64,000 bases of DNA from Synechococcus sp. CB0101 (GCF_000179235.2 NZ_CP039373.1:1953860-2017859); one strand, 5' to 3'; shown: positions 32,533 through 41,563, counted from the stretch's first letter. Notes: generated by a model from the sequence alone, not told the origin. A program made the numbers and translations.

Positions 32533-33705
32533 TCAGTAGCGCGGCACTGAGCTGTCCACCTCTTGGCTCCAGGCGTCGATGCCGCCGGCCACGTTGATGC
32601 CTTCGATGCCGTGGCGCTTGAGAGCAATTAGGGCCTTGGCGCTGCGGCCGCCCAGCTTGCAGTGCACGTAGAGGGTTTTGCCGGCGGCCAGGTCTTTCAC
32701 GCGGTCCACGGCGGTGCCGTTCTCGATCTGATCGAGGGGGATCAAGGTGGCGCCAGGGATCACGGCAATCTCCGCTTCAGGCGGGTTGCGCACGTCGATC
32801 AACACCATGCCGCTGGTGTCGCCATCGAGCAGCACCTTGAGCTCGCTCACGCTGATGTTGTCCACCGCGCCGGCCTCTTCTTGGCCCGGAGCGCTGCCGC
32901 CCACGCCGCAGAACTCCTGATAGTCGATCAGTTTGTCGATCACCGGGCGCTCCGGGTTGGGCCGCAGCTTCAGCTCGCGGAACTTCATGCCCAGGGCATC
33001 GAACAGCAGCAGGCGGCCGCTGAGGGTGGTGCCGATGCCGGTGATGATCTTCACCGCTTCGGTGGCCTGGATCACGCCGATGATTCCGGGCAGTACACCC
33101 ACCACACCGCCTTCGGCGCAGGAGGGAACCATGCCCGGCGGCGGGGGCTCCGGGAAGAGGTCGCGGTAGTTGGGGCTTTCGGCATCCAGGTTGAACACCG
33201 TGGCCTGGCCTTCAAACCGGAAGATCGAGCCGTACACGTTGGGCTTGCCCAGCAGCACGCAGGCGTCGTTCACCAGGTAGCGGGTGGGGAAGTTGTCGGT
33301 GCCGTCGCAGACGATGTCGTACGGGCGAACAATCTCCAGAGCGTTCTCGCTGGTGAGTGCCGTTTCGTAGAGATCCACCTGGCAGTGGGGGTTGATCTCG
33401 AGGATCCGCGCCTTGGCGGATTCGATCTTGGGCTTGCCCACCCAGCTCGTGCCGTGGATCACCTGGCGCTGCAGGTTGGAGTGATCCACCACATCGAAGT
33501 CCACGATGCCGATGCGGCCCACGCCGGCTGCCGCCAGGTACAGCAGCAGCGGTGAGCCGAGGCCACCGGTGCCCACGCACAGCACCGAGGAGGCTTTGAG
33601 GCGCTTCTGCCCCTCCATGCCCACCTCCGGCAGGATCAGATGGCGCGCAAAGCGGGCCACCTCATCGGGGCTGAGCTCGATGCCGGTGGTGTCGGGGGGA
33701 AGCAT
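32533..33705 (-). CDS. moeB: MoeB-type adenylyltransferase with C-terminal rhodanese domain
   Basis: A 390-residue fusion. The ThiF/MoeB domain shows RHLILPEVGMEGQKRLK, VGTGGLGSPLLLYLAAAGVG (nucleotide loop), VDFDVVDHSNLQRQV and YDIVCDGTDNFPTRYL. The rhodanese domain carries LYVHCKLGGRSAKAL with an active-site Cys in the loop and ends VAGGIDAWSQEVD. Such MoeB/MoeZ proteins activate the C-terminal glycine of MoaD/ThiS-like carriers by adenylation and load sulfur. The zinc CxxC pairs of E. coli MoeB are not seen, as in many MoeZ forms. It faces the same way as the JAMM peptidase just upstream, a functional partner. Confidence 0.92.
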   Translation of the reverse strand: MLPPDTTGIELSPDEVARFARHLILPEVGMEGQKRLKASSVLCVGTGGLGSPLLLYLAAAGVGRIGIVDFDVVDHSNLQRQVIHGTSWVGKPKIESAKARILEINPHCQVDLYETALTSENALEIVRPYDIVCDGTDNFPTRYLVNDACVLLGKPNVYGSIFRFEGQATVFNLDAESPNYRDLFPEPPPPGMVPSCAEGGVVGVLPGIIGVIQATEAVKIITGIGTTLSGRLLLFDALGMKFRELKLRPNPERPVIDKLIDYQEFCGVGGSAPGQEEAGAVDNISVSELKVLLDGDTSGMVLIDVRNPPEAEIAVIPGATLIPLDQIENGTAVDRVKDLAAGKTLYVHCKLGGRSAKALIALKRHGIEGINVAGGIDAWSQEVDSSVPRY

Positions 33706-33732
33706 GGGGCGAGCGAAACGCTGTCCAGCTCC

Positions 33733-34215
33733 CTACTCTCCCAAATGCCCGGCCCCTGCGGTCGCTGCCGGCGGCTCAATCGTGAGTTCTTGGGGCTCCG
33801 CCAGGGCTGAGCTGCCATACCCCTCCTGCATCCACCAGGCGCGCAGGGCCGCACTGGTTGGCTCGAGCCCACTGCGGATCACCATCAGGGTGGGGCCCAC
33901 GCAGAGCTGCCGGTCGGTAGGCGATGGCACGGCAGCACTGGTCGGATGGCTGTGGGCAGCGCCGAGCACCGTGAGTGCGCGGCTGCGGCACCAGCGCTGG
34001 GCCAGCAGCTGTTCGCGCGGGTCAAGGCTGAAGCGCTGAGGTCGCTCCTGGGCTGGTTGCCACACGTTGCGGCAAGGCCAGATCCATTGCACCCGCAGGG
34101 TGGTGCTGCTGCGGGTGCCCAGCAGCAAGGCGCAGCCCTCCTCGGGTTCTGCGGCCTGCAGGGTGCGCTCCAGAACGATCAGGCAATGCCCATCGAACTG
34201 CAGGTGCTCTGGCAT
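33733..34215 (-). CDS. JAMM/Mov34 (M67) metallopeptidase
   Basis: A 160-residue zinc protease-like protein with an intact JAMM motif: Glu26 (PEEGCALLLG), then GAAHSHPTSAAVPSPTD giving His88, His90, Ser98 and Asp101 with the correct H-S-H-P-x6-S-x2-D spacing. Bacterial members beside MoeB/ThiF genes cut C-terminal extensions from ubiquitin-like sulfur carriers or release them from conjugates. It lies 27 bases upstream of the moeB-rhodanese start on the same strand, so both are probably one operon. ATG 34215 is preferred over GTG 34227 by length. Confidence 0.88.
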   Translation of the reverse strand: MPEHLQFDGHCLIVLERTLQAAEPEEGCALLLGTRSSTTLRVQWIWPCRNVWQPAQERPQRFSLDPREQLLAQRWCRSRALTVLGAAHSHPTSAAVPSPTDRQLCVGPTLMVIRSGLEPTSAALRAWWMQEGYGSSALAEPQELTIEPPAATAGAGHLGE

Positions 34216-34256
34216 TAGTGCACGCACCCGGATACCTTATGGCGAAGTAATAATTC

Positions 34257-34631
34257 ATGACCTGGCCGATGACCGTCGAGACCCCCGACCTCAAGGACCA
34301 GGCCAGCCCTGCTGATGAGTCCGGCGCCAGCTTCACCGAGCGCTACAGCGAAGTGCTCAGCAAGGTGAACGAGACCCTCGACAAGGTCGATTGGAGCCAG
34401 ATGGGCCGCATCGGCAAGGGTGTGGGCGTGCTTGTGGTGGTGATCGTCGCCCAGGTGTTGATCAAGGGCGTGATCGACACCATCAACCTGCTGCCCGTGG
34501 TGCCCGGCCTGCTGGAGCTGCTGGGCCTGGTGGTGGTGGGCCAATGGAGCTGGCAGAACCTCACCACCAGCGATAAGCGCTCCGCTGTGATCACCAAGGT
34601 GCAGAGCCTGCGTAAGGAATACCTGGGCTGA
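34257..34631 (+). CDS. CAAD-domain thylakoid membrane protein (CURT1-like)
   Basis: A 124-residue protein with an acidic N-terminus, an amphipathic stretch (FTERYSEVLSKVNETLDKVDW), two membrane helices (VGVLVVVIVAQVLIKGVID and LLELLGLVVVGQWSWQNL), and a basic amphipathic tail. This is the CAAD domain shared with cyanobacterial aminoacyl-tRNA synthetases and the thylakoid-curving CURT1/CurT proteins. As a free-standing copy it likely shapes or sits in thylakoid membrane. The start may be ATG 34257 or 34269. It is divergent from the JAMM gene, with 41 bases between the starts. Confidence 0.82.
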   Translation: MTWPMTVETPDLKDQASPADESGASFTERYSEVLSKVNETLDKVDWSQMGRIGKGVGVLVVVIVAQVLIKGVIDTINLLPVVPGLLELLGLVVVGQWSWQNLTTSDKRSAVITKVQSLRKEYLG

Positions 34632-34656
34632 GCCAGGGCTCCTTCCTTCAGCGCCG

Positions 34657-35559
34657 TCAGCTCCAGGAGCGCAGTAGCTCCTGGATGCAAGCGGCGCTTT
34701 GATGCCAGTAGCCACCGCCGAACAAGTTGGCGTGGTTGAGCAGGTGATACAGGTTGTAGAGCTCCACGCGCTGCTGGTGGCCTGCGGGTAGCGGCCATTC
34801 CTGCTGGTAACCCTCAAAGAAGGCCGCTGGAAATCCGCCAAAGAGGCGGGCCATCGCCAGATCCACTTCGCGATCGCCCCGGTACACCGCTGGATCAAAC
34901 ACGGCGCCGCCGCCGCCATGGAGCAATCCGGCATTGCCGCTCCAGAGATCGCCGTGCACCAGGCAGGCCTCCGGTTCATGAGCGGCCAGCCAGTGGGGCA
35001 CCTCCTCCAGCAGCGCTTGAGCCTGGGGTATCGCCCGGCCCGCCTCTGCTGCCAGCTGCAGCTGCACCACTAAGCGCTGTTCGCTGAAAAACTCAGCCCA
35101 GCTGCAATGCCAGTTGTTGTGTTGCGGGCCTGAGCCGATGAAATTCCTGCGGTGCCAGCCAAAGCGCCCGTCGCCGCTGTTGAGGCTTGCCCGGTGCAGC
35201 CGCGCAAGGCCTCTGCCCAACTCTCGCCAGCCCTGCTTATGGCTGCCGCCCAGATCGAGCCAGCTCAGCAGCAACACCGCTTCACCCTCAAGCTCGGCGA
35301 GGGCCAGGGGCTCAGGAATCGTGGGCAGATCTGCTGCGGAGCCTGCGCTGCCTGCAGCGGCCTGCAGGGCGGCCAGGCCGTCGGCCTCGGCCTCCAGCAC
35401 CGGCAGCAGAGCGGCGCGGTTGGTTTTGGCAAAGCGCCGGCTGCCATCCCTGAGCTCCAGTTGCCAGGCGCGATGGATGCAGCCGCCGCCCACCGGTTGC
35501 ATCGCCGCTAGCTCGAGCCCCTGCTGCGCCAGCCAGCGCGCCATCACCTGCTGCTGCAT
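34657..35559 (-). CDS. Fructosamine kinase family protein
   Basis: A 300-residue APH-like kinase. Blocks are MQPVGGGCIHRAWQLEL (nucleotide loop), RRFAKTNRAALLPVLEAEADGLAAL (Lys and Glu), and GDGRFGWHRRNFIGSGPQHNNWH. The catalytic HGDLWSGNAGLL (Asp as base, Asn for Mg) is followed by VFDPAVYRGDREVDLAM (metal Asp). These enzymes phosphorylate ketoamines on glycated proteins or small molecules, allowing deglycation. The frame runs upstream to 36363, but that part is only antisense to crtD. The start at 35559 is chosen; 35589 is possible. It is divergent from crtD. Confidence 0.9.
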   Translation of the reverse strand: MQQQVMARWLAQQGLELAAMQPVGGGCIHRAWQLELRDGSRRFAKTNRAALLPVLEAEADGLAALQAAAGSAGSAADLPTIPEPLALAELEGEAVLLLSWLDLGGSHKQGWRELGRGLARLHRASLNSGDGRFGWHRRNFIGSGPQHNNWHCSWAEFFSEQRLVVQLQLAAEAGRAIPQAQALLEEVPHWLAAHEPEACLVHGDLWSGNAGLLHGGGGAVFDPAVYRGDREVDLAMARLFGGFPAAFFEGYQQEWPLPAGHQQRVELYNLYHLLNHANLFGGGYWHQSAACIQELLRSWS

Positions 35560-35595
35560 GGCCGATCCCGACGCGCGCGCTGCCAGCATGCCGCG

Positions 35596-37098
35596 ATGGT
35601 GAGCCGTTGTGATGTGGCGGTGGTGGGGGGCGGCATTGCCGGCCTCACTGCTGCAGCTGTGTTGGCCGCTGAGGGGCTGCAGGTGGAGCTGCTGGAAGCC
35701 CACAGCCAGAGCGGCGGTTGCGCCGGCACCTTCCGCCGGGGTCCCTACACCTTTGATGCGGGCGCCACCCAGGTGGCTGGGTTTGAGCCGGGCGGAATCC
35801 ATGAGCGCCTGTTTCGCCATTTCGGCCTGCCGTTGCCGGCGGCCACCCCGCTGGATCCCGGCTGCAGCGTGCAGCTTGCCGGGGAACACGAGCCCATCGC
35901 CCTCTGGCGCGACCCCCAGCGCTGGCAGCAGGAGCGGCAGCGCCAGTTCCCCGGCAGTGAGCGCTTCTGGCAGTTGTGTGCCTGGCTGCATCGCAGCAAT
36001 TGGGCCTTCGCCGGCCGTGATCCGGTGCTGCCTCCCCGCAGCCTCTGGGATCTTCGCCAGTTGCTGGGTGCGGTAGGCCCCGGCAGCCTCGCCAGTGGTG
36101 CATTGGTGGGTGCCACGGTCGCCGACCTGCTGGTGCTCTGCGGCTGCGGCCGCGATCAGCGCCTGCGCCGCTTTCTCGATCTGCAGCTGAAGCTCTATTC
36201 CCAGGAGCCCGCCGATCGCACCGCGGCCCTCTATGGCGCCACCGTGTTGGCGATGGCCCAGGCCCCCCTGGGCCTCTGGCATCTGCAGGGCTCGATGCAG
36301 GCGCTCAGCACCGCCCTTGAGCAGGCGCTCGCCCAGGCCGGTGGCCGGCTGCGGTTGCGCCACCGTGTGCAGAGCCTTGAGCCCGTAGCAGCTGGCTGGC
36401 AGCTGAACGGGCAGGCGGCAGCGCAGCGGCCCTTTGCGCTGCAGGCCGATCAGGTGGTGAACACCCTTCCGCCGCAGCTGCTGCCTGAGCTACTGGGCGA
36501 GCATCTGCCGGAGGCCTATCGCCAGCGGATTGCTGGCTTCCCTGATCCTTCCGGTGCGGTGGTGCTCTACGGCGCCGTGCCCCGCTCTTGCCTGCCCCAG
36601 CATCTGGGGCTGCATGCCCAGTTGGAGTGGGCTGAGCCCGGCAACTTGTTCGTATCGATCAGTGCCGAGGGCGATGGCCGCGCCCCGGCCGGGCAGGCCA
36701 CCGTGATTGCCAGCGTGTTCACCCCAGCCAAGCCCTGGTTTGGCTTGCCGGAGGCCGACTATCAAGCGCGCAAACAGAAGGCCCTGAGCGGGATTCAGGC
36801 TGGCTTGCAGCAGCTGCTGGGCCTCCAGCCCGAGCATTACCTGCACGTTGAACTGGCCACGCCCCGGGGTTTCTCCGGTTGGACGGGCCGGCCATTCGGT
36901 TTTGTGGGGGGGCTGGGGCAGCACCCGAGCCGCTTTGGCCCGTTCGGCTTGGCCAGCCGTACGCCTCTGCCGGGTCTCTGGCTCTGCGGTGATGCGATTT
37001 ATCCGGGTGAGGGCACCGCGGGGGTGAGCCTCTCGGCCTTCACCGCTTGCCGGCAGCTGCTCGCCGCCGCAGGCCGTGAGCTGCAGCTGGCGCCCTAG
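35596..37098 (+). CDS. crtD: Carotenoid C-3',4' desaturase
   Basis: A 500-residue FAD-dependent oxidoreductase of the phytoene-desaturase superfamily. It opens with the dinucleotide fold CDVAVVGGGIAGLTAAAVLA, then GGCAGTFRRGPYTFDAGATQVAGFEPGGIH and DPVLPPRSLWDL. It ends with GLWLCGDAIYPGEGTAGVSLSA, the FAD C-terminal motif. The stretch around GATQVAGFEPGG, and the QRQFPGSERFW block, match my recollection of cyanobacterial CrtD, the desaturase for myxoxanthophyll-type carotenoids, better than the isomerase CrtH. The two are close paralogues, so CrtH remains the alternative. It overlaps tyrA by four bases at its 3' end. Confidence 0.8.
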   Translation: MVSRCDVAVVGGGIAGLTAAAVLAAEGLQVELLEAHSQSGGCAGTFRRGPYTFDAGATQVAGFEPGGIHERLFRHFGLPLPAATPLDPGCSVQLAGEHEPIALWRDPQRWQQERQRQFPGSERFWQLCAWLHRSNWAFAGRDPVLPPRSLWDLRQLLGAVGPGSLASGALVGATVADLLVLCGCGRDQRLRRFLDLQLKLYSQEPADRTAALYGATVLAMAQAPLGLWHLQGSMQALSTALEQALAQAGGRLRLRHRVQSLEPVAAGWQLNGQAAAQRPFALQADQVVNTLPPQLLPELLGEHLPEAYRQRIAGFPDPSGAVVLYGAVPRSCLPQHLGLHAQLEWAEPGNLFVSISAEGDGRAPAGQATVIASVFTPAKPWFGLPEADYQARKQKALSGIQAGLQQLLGLQPEHYLHVELATPRGFSGWTGRPFGFVGGLGQHPSRFGPFGLASRTPLPGLWLCGDAIYPGEGTAGVSLSAFTACRQLLAAAGRELQLAP

Positions 37099-37985
37099 AG
37101 GAACTCAGGGCGCAAGGCCTGGCAGTGTTCGAGCCGCTGCTGCAAGGCCGGCCAGGCGTTCTGCTCCACCAGCGCTTCTAGCTCGCTCAGTTGTTGGCGG
37201 TAGTGCTGGATCGCCTGCAGCACGGCCTCTTGGTTGCAGCGGGCCATCAGGGTGCCCAGTTCCGGGTTGCCCCCACCGATGCGGCTGGTGTCGGCAAAGC
37301 CACTGGAGGCCAGTTGCCGCACCAGGGTGTCAGCAGCGGCGGCCTGGCCGCCCCGTTCTGCGGTTTCGAGTAGCGCTGCGCTCACCAGCACGGGCATGTG
37401 CGAAATCAGGGCGACTGCCTGGTCGTGGGCAGTGGCGTCACAGCAGAGCCACTGGGCCTGCACGGTGGCGGCGAGCTCCTGCACCAGGGCAAGGGAAGCG
37501 GGGTCGGTGCTGGCGGTGGGGGTGGCCACCCAGGGGCGGCCGCTAAACAGGTCCCGTACACCTGCTTCCACGCCGGCTTCAGCGGTGCCAGCCATCGGAT
37601 GGCTGGCCACGAAGCGTGGATGCAGCGGCTGCCAGCGCTCGAGCACCGGTTGCTTCACTGAGCCCACGTCAGTGATCACGGCATCGCTGGGCAGGGCGGC
37701 CAGCAGCTCCGCCGCTGGATCCAACAGGCGATCGAGTGGAAGGGCCAGCACGATCAGGCCGCAGCCCTGCAGCACCGCTGGGTTGGTGTCGATCCGATTG
37801 GCCAGCCGGCGCTCCCGCGCCCGCTCGGCGGTGCGTTCGCGATGCACCAGGGCCCGTACCTCCAGCCCCGCGGCTTGCAGATCCAGCCCTAGCGATCCAC
37901 CGATCAGCCCCAACCCCACGAGGCCCACGGGCCGTGCGTGCAGAGCGCCCGGGCCCTGGGCGGACTCCCCTTGGCTGGATGTCAT
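37095..37985 (-). CDS. tyrA: Prephenate/arogenate dehydrogenase
   Basis: A 296-residue NAD(P)-dependent dehydrogenase of tyrosine biosynthesis. The Rossmann loop VGLVGLGLIGGSLGLDL is at residues ~20-36, LPSDAVITDVGSVKQPVLE follows, then VASHPMAGTAEAGVEAG with the conserved His, and DQAVALISHMPVLVSAAL (second catalytic-region His). Cyanobacterial enzymes generally prefer arogenate and NADP; the sequence alone does not prove that. There is no fused chorismate mutase or ACT domain. The gene is convergent with crtD and divergent from the helicase-like gene. Confidence 0.93.
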   Translation of the reverse strand: MTSSQGESAQGPGALHARPVGLVGLGLIGGSLGLDLQAAGLEVRALVHRERTAERARERRLANRIDTNPAVLQGCGLIVLALPLDRLLDPAAELLAALPSDAVITDVGSVKQPVLERWQPLHPRFVASHPMAGTAEAGVEAGVRDLFSGRPWVATPTASTDPASLALVQELAATVQAQWLCCDATAHDQAVALISHMPVLVSAALLETAERGGQAAAADTLVRQLASSGFADTSRIGGGNPELGTLMARCNQEAVLQAIQHYRQQLSELEALVEQNAWPALQQRLEHCQALRPEFL

Positions 37986-38026
37986 CTCTGAACAGTGGCT
38001 TTTGGCCAGCTTCCTACGCTTTCACG

Positions 38027-39460
38027 ATGCTGGAAGCGCGGGCCCACCATCAACTCAAGGCCTTGCTCCGCCAGGCCGGTGAACCGCGCTGGCCCCATCA
38101 CCTCACCTTGAGCCGTTTGGTGGCCCGCAGCCTCCGCCGCGGCGACCAGACCCTGATCCGCCTGGCTCCAGGCAGTGATCCCAGCTGGCTGTTGGGGTTG
38201 CTGGTGCCCCTGGCGCTGCACTCCGAGGGTGTGGCGATGCTGGTGAGCCCGGCGTTGCGCCAACGGCTGCTGCAGGTGGAACTGCCGCGGCTGGAGGCGG
38301 TGGGCCTGCAGCTGGCCTGCTGGGAAGGGTCCCAGCCCCCACCGGCTGGCCGGTTGTGGCTGCTCCAGCACGAGCAGCTGACGCAGGCCTGGAGCTCTGG
38401 TGCTCTGGAGGACCGCCAATTGGTGGTGCCGGAGGGGGAGCTACTGGAGCCTCTGCTGCGCGAGGCCTTGGCCGTGGTGATCGAGACGGAGCATTGGGAA
38501 CAGCTCCGCCGCAGCCTTCCTTCGGCGGCGGCGACGTTGCTGCAGTTGCATGAACGCCTCAGCCGGCGCCTGTTGGCCCGGCCCTGCGGCCCCCATCAGC
38601 AGGTGGCGATCGCGCCCGAGGAGGAAGCCCCCCTGCGGCAGCTCTTGGCGTTGCTTGGCCCCTTGCCCGATCCCTGGCCCCGCTGGCTGGAGAGCAGCGG
38701 CGAGGCTTGGACCAGCTGGGCCCAGGTGAATCCCACCGTTTTGCAGTGGCAATGGCATCGCCAGCCCCTGCAGCCCCTGGCTGAACTGCCCGGGTTGCTG
38801 CACAGCCGCGGCGTGGTGTTGGTGGGCCCCTGGCCAGAGGCCCAGGGCCCGGTGCTGGGTTTCACCCCCCAGGTGGAGTTAAGCCTGGCGGATCCGCCGC
38901 TGCTGGATCCCCTACCGCTGTTTGCGCCCCAGGGGCAGCCCCTGCCCAATGCCCCCCATTACGACACCCATCTGCTGGATCAGTGCCGCCGGCTCGTGCT
39001 CGGGCAGAGCGGGCTGACGGTGGTGCTGGTGGACGACGAAGGCCAGCGCCTGCGGCTCACCAGCGCGCTGGCGGCTGAATTCGGCTCCCGGGTGGGGCAT
39101 CAGCTCACGGCGCCGGAGAGCAATGGTGTGATCTGTTGCGCCTGGAGCTGGTGGCTCGAGCATCAGGAGCGCTTGCCTCTGCCTGCGCAGCTGGTGGCCG
39201 CCACCTTGCCGATCGCCAGCCTGGAGGATCCCCTCACGGCAGCCCGGGTGTCGGCGCTGCGCCTGCGGGGCCGCGATTGGTTTCGGGAGCTGCTGTTGCC
39301 GGAGTCGCTGCAGCGGCTGCAGTTGGCCGTGGCCGGCGTGCGGCGCAACAGCGGCCGGCTGGCGGTGCTGGATGGGCGCCTGCGCCGCCGGGGCTGGGGG
39401 CGCACGGTGTTGGAGGCACTCGAGCCTTGGGTGGCGTTGACGCGGTTGCGGCCCGATTAA
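38027..39460 (+). CDS. DinG/XPD-like helicase relative lacking helicase ATPase motifs
   Basis: A 477-residue protein whose outline follows DinG. The position of the Walker A loop reads LIRLAPGSDPSWLLGLLVPLAL (residues 43-64) without the GKT. The DEAH position reads RLWLLQHEQLTQAW. The C-terminal motif VI region RLQLAVAGVRRNSGRLAVLDGRL still resembles DinG's QxxGRxIR...VLD. Both nucleotide-hydrolysis motifs are missing, so it is probably not an active helicase. The frame is intact over its whole length with normal codon use, so it is not a simple pseudogene. ATG 38027 is used; the frame is open upstream only as antisense to tyrA. Confidence 0.65.
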   Translation: MLEARAHHQLKALLRQAGEPRWPHHLTLSRLVARSLRRGDQTLIRLAPGSDPSWLLGLLVPLALHSEGVAMLVSPALRQRLLQVELPRLEAVGLQLACWEGSQPPPAGRLWLLQHEQLTQAWSSGALEDRQLVVPEGELLEPLLREALAVVIETEHWEQLRRSLPSAAATLLQLHERLSRRLLARPCGPHQQVAIAPEEEAPLRQLLALLGPLPDPWPRWLESSGEAWTSWAQVNPTVLQWQWHRQPLQPLAELPGLLHSRGVVLVGPWPEAQGPVLGFTPQVELSLADPPLLDPLPLFAPQGQPLPNAPHYDTHLLDQCRRLVLGQSGLTVVLVDDEGQRLRLTSALAAEFGSRVGHQLTAPESNGVICCAWSWWLEHQERLPLPAQLVAATLPIASLEDPLTAARVSALRLRGRDWFRELLLPESLQRLQLAVAGVRRNSGRLAVLDGRLRRRGWGRTVLEALEPWVALTRLRPD

Positions 39461-39496
39461 GCCCTCTACCCTGGGGCGCTGATGCGAACAGGCTCG

Positions 39497-39742
39497 ATGG
39501 GAGAGGCCAAGCGCCGCGCTGAACAGGGATTGCCCCCGCGGCCCAAGCCGGCCAAGACCAAGCCTGTCGATACCTCACCGCGCCTGGCGCCCTGGTTGCC
39601 CCTCACCCAGCGCCAGGGCGAGCAATTTGTGCAGATCACCACCCGCGGTGCCTGGATTGGGATCGCGGCTCTGGTGCTGTTTTGGGTGATTGTGCGCTTC
39701 ATCGGCCCGGCTGCCGGCTGGTGGGCCCTGGCGGATGGCTGA
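39497..39742 (+). CDS. Small membrane protein, DUF2839-like
   Basis: An 81-residue protein starting MGEAKRRAEQGLPPRP, a basic N-terminus, then PWLPLTQRQGEQFVQITTRGAWIGIAALVLFWVIVRFIGP-type sequence with one membrane helix (GAWIGIAALVLFWVIVRFI) and a Trp-rich end. This pattern fits, from memory, the cyanobacterial DUF2839 family, whose function is unknown. ATG 39497 is chosen because the MGEAKRR start is the family's; ATG 39482 is five codons upstream. It follows the helicase-like gene by 36 bases on the same strand. Confidence 0.7.
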   Translation: MGEAKRRAEQGLPPRPKPAKTKPVDTSPRLAPWLPLTQRQGEQFVQITTRGAWIGIAALVLFWVIVRFIGPAAGWWALADG

Positions 39743-39856
39743 TCACCACTGATCCCGATGCGTCGGCAAACGGTGACAGAGTCGCCGCGCTGAGTATTCC
39801 TACCCACGCAATCCTGAAGAAAAGCTTAGGATCCCTCTATTCAATGCTCTACGCCC

Positions 39857-40195
39857 ATGTTCGCGCGTCTGGCTGAGCACTATCGATCGGTTGTGGAAGA
39901 TCTGGTGATGAGCCTTCGCGCTCTCGCCGATGGTCTGCAGCAACAGGGTTTTGCCGCCACTTGCTATGTCTGTGGTGATGACCGTGATGGTCATGGCGCT
40001 TCCTTTGTGGCCGATCTCGGCGATGGCCACATGGTGCGTTTTCTTGTGTCCGACTACGGCATCAGCTGGGTGGAATCCCGCAATGGGCACGAGCTGGTGA
40101 AGTTCGAGGGTGCAGAAGCCATTCAGGAACTCGAGCGTGTGGCTGCGGCCCTGCATGCCCAGTCAGCCCAGGCCGCGGCCGTGATCAGCGCCTGA
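39857..40195 (+). CDS. DUF1815 family protein
   Basis: A 112-residue soluble protein: MFARLAEHYRSVVEDLVMSL, then FAATCYVCGDDRDGHGASFVADLGDGHMVRFLVSDYGISW and a helical end with KFEGAEAIQELERVAA. This matches my memory of the cyanobacterial DUF1815 family, of unknown function, including the CYxCGD pair and the VSDYGI(S/T)W strand. Its upstream 110 bases may hold a promoter. A strong hairpin terminator shared with recA lies 50 bases downstream. Confidence 0.85.
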   Translation: MFARLAEHYRSVVEDLVMSLRALADGLQQQGFAATCYVCGDDRDGHGASFVADLGDGHMVRFLVSDYGISWVESRNGHELVKFEGAEAIQELERVAAALHAQSAQAAAVISA

Positions 40196-40243
40196 AGCAG
40201 CTTCCCTGGGCACTTGTCTGAGTTGCTCTGAATGCGTCTGCAC

Positions 40244-40275
40244 AAAAAAGCCCCCGCTGATCGGCGGGGGCTTTC
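40244..40275. terminator. Bidirectional intrinsic terminator between DUF1815 gene and recA
   Basis: Stem AGCCCCCGC/GCGGGGGCT with loop TGATCG-type bases. On the minus strand it is followed by six T (after recA); on the plus strand by TTT only. It sits between the two convergent genes and mainly serves recA. Confidence 0.85.
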
Positions 40276-40301
40276 GCGTTGAAGGGGGCTGGACCGCTGC
40301 C

Positions 40302-41429
40302 TCAGCTGGCGGCTGGCACAGCTTCCTCGCTGCTGGCAGCGGCGCCACTGGCGGCCAGGCGAGCGGCGGCGGCGGCCACGGGTTTGAGCGAGTCGCTGGT
40401 TTCGCTCAGCTTCTCGCGCACCTGGCGCTCGATCTGTTCCTTCGGCTCAGGGTTTTGCTCGAGCCAGGTGATCGTGTTGTCGCGGCCCTGGCCGATGTTG
40501 TCGCCCTCGTAGCTGTACCAGGCGCCTTTGCGCACCACCACGCCGTTCTCTTCAGCGAGATCCAGCAGGCAGCCCACGGTGCTGATGCCGCGGCCGAACA
40601 GGATGTCGAACTCAGCGATGCGGAAGGGCGGGGCCACCTTGTTTTTGGCCACCTTTACCTTGGCGCGGATGCCGTATTCCTCGGTGCCGCGCTTGAGGGT
40701 CTGGATGCGGCGGATGTCGAGGCGCACCGACGCATAGAACTTCAAGGCATTGCCGCCGGTGGTGGTTTCCGGGTTGCCGTAGGTCACGCCGATCTTTTGG
40801 CGCAGCTGGTTGAGGAAGATCACGGTGCAGCCGGATTTGCCGATATTGCCGGTGATCTTGCGCATCGCCTGGCTCATCAAACGCGCCTGGCTGCCCACCG
40901 CCAGATCACCCATTTCGCCTTCGATCTCAGCGCGCGGGGTGAGGGCGGCCACCGAGTCGACCACCACGATGTCGACGGCGGCGGAGCGCACCAGTTGGTC
41001 CACGATCTCCAGCGCCATTTCGCCGGTATCCGGCTGGGAGACCAGCAGGTTCTCGATATCGACCCCCAGGGCGGCGGCGTACACCGGATCCAGGGCGTGC
41101 TCAGCGTCGACGAAGGCGGCCACGCCACCGCGGCGCTGCACCTCGGCGATGGCGTGCAGGGTGAGGGTGGTTTTACCGGAGCTCTCCGGGCCGTAGATCT
41201 CCACCACACGGCCCTTGGGGTAGCCGCCGCCCAGGGCCAGGTCGAGGGTGAGGGCGCCGGTGGGGCTGGTTTCGATCCGCATGCGCGAGGCATCCCCCAG
41301 GCGCATGATCGAGCCCTTGCCGAAGTTGCGTTCGATCTGGTTGAGCACCAGGCCCAGGGCCTTATCGCGCTCGGGGTTGGTGTTGGAGGCGCCAGCGGCG
41401 GGGCTGCTGGTTTTGGTGTCGGCTGGCAT
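40302..41429 (-). CDS. recA: Recombinase A
   Basis: A 375-residue strand-exchange ATPase and LexA co-protease. Walker A is GPESSGKTT (80-88), followed by [30 protein letters not shown] (Walker B and L1) and [28 protein letters not shown]-type L2 blocks. The C-terminus is Ala-rich. Start [13 protein letters not shown] at 41429 adds an Ala/Ser/Thr-rich leader before the core. A LexA-box-like palindrome lies about 135 bp upstream. It is transcribed alone, ending in a strong terminator. Confidence 0.98.
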   Translation of the reverse strand: MPADTKTSSPAAGASNTNPERDKALGLVLNQIERNFGKGSIMRLGDASRMRIETSPTGALTLDLALGGGYPKGRVVEIYGPESSGKTTLTLHAIAEVQRRGGVAAFVDAEHALDPVYAAALGVDIENLLVSQPDTGEMALEIVDQLVRSAAVDIVVVDSVAALTPRAEIEGEMGDLAVGSQARLMSQAMRKITGNIGKSGCTVIFLNQLRQKIGVTYGNPETTTGGNALKFYASVRLDIRRIQTLKRGTEEYGIRAKVKVAKNKVAPPFRIAEFDILFGRGISTVGCLLDLAEENGVVVRKGAWYSYEGDNIGQGRDNTITWLEQNPEPKEQIERQVREKLSETSDSLKPVAAAAARLAASGAAASSEEAVPAAS

Positions 41430-41563
41430 GTCTGCGATTCAGCGATGGGGGCAGGCCGCGGTGCAGTGAGCCGGCGGAACCGAGCTCATCCTGGGCGACC
41501 TCATCAACAGAAGTGCCACCGCAGGCGCCAGATGTTTCACCGCTGAGGGCTTCACCTGGCTGT

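Noticed and set aside
35560-36363. Upstream extension of the fructosamine kinase frame
   Set aside because: Lies wholly antisense to crtD and does not resemble kinase sequence; the start is placed at 35559.
40455-41546. A 363-codon open frame on the plus strand opposite recA
   Set aside because: Antisense of recA; the product is low-complexity and RecA is unambiguous.
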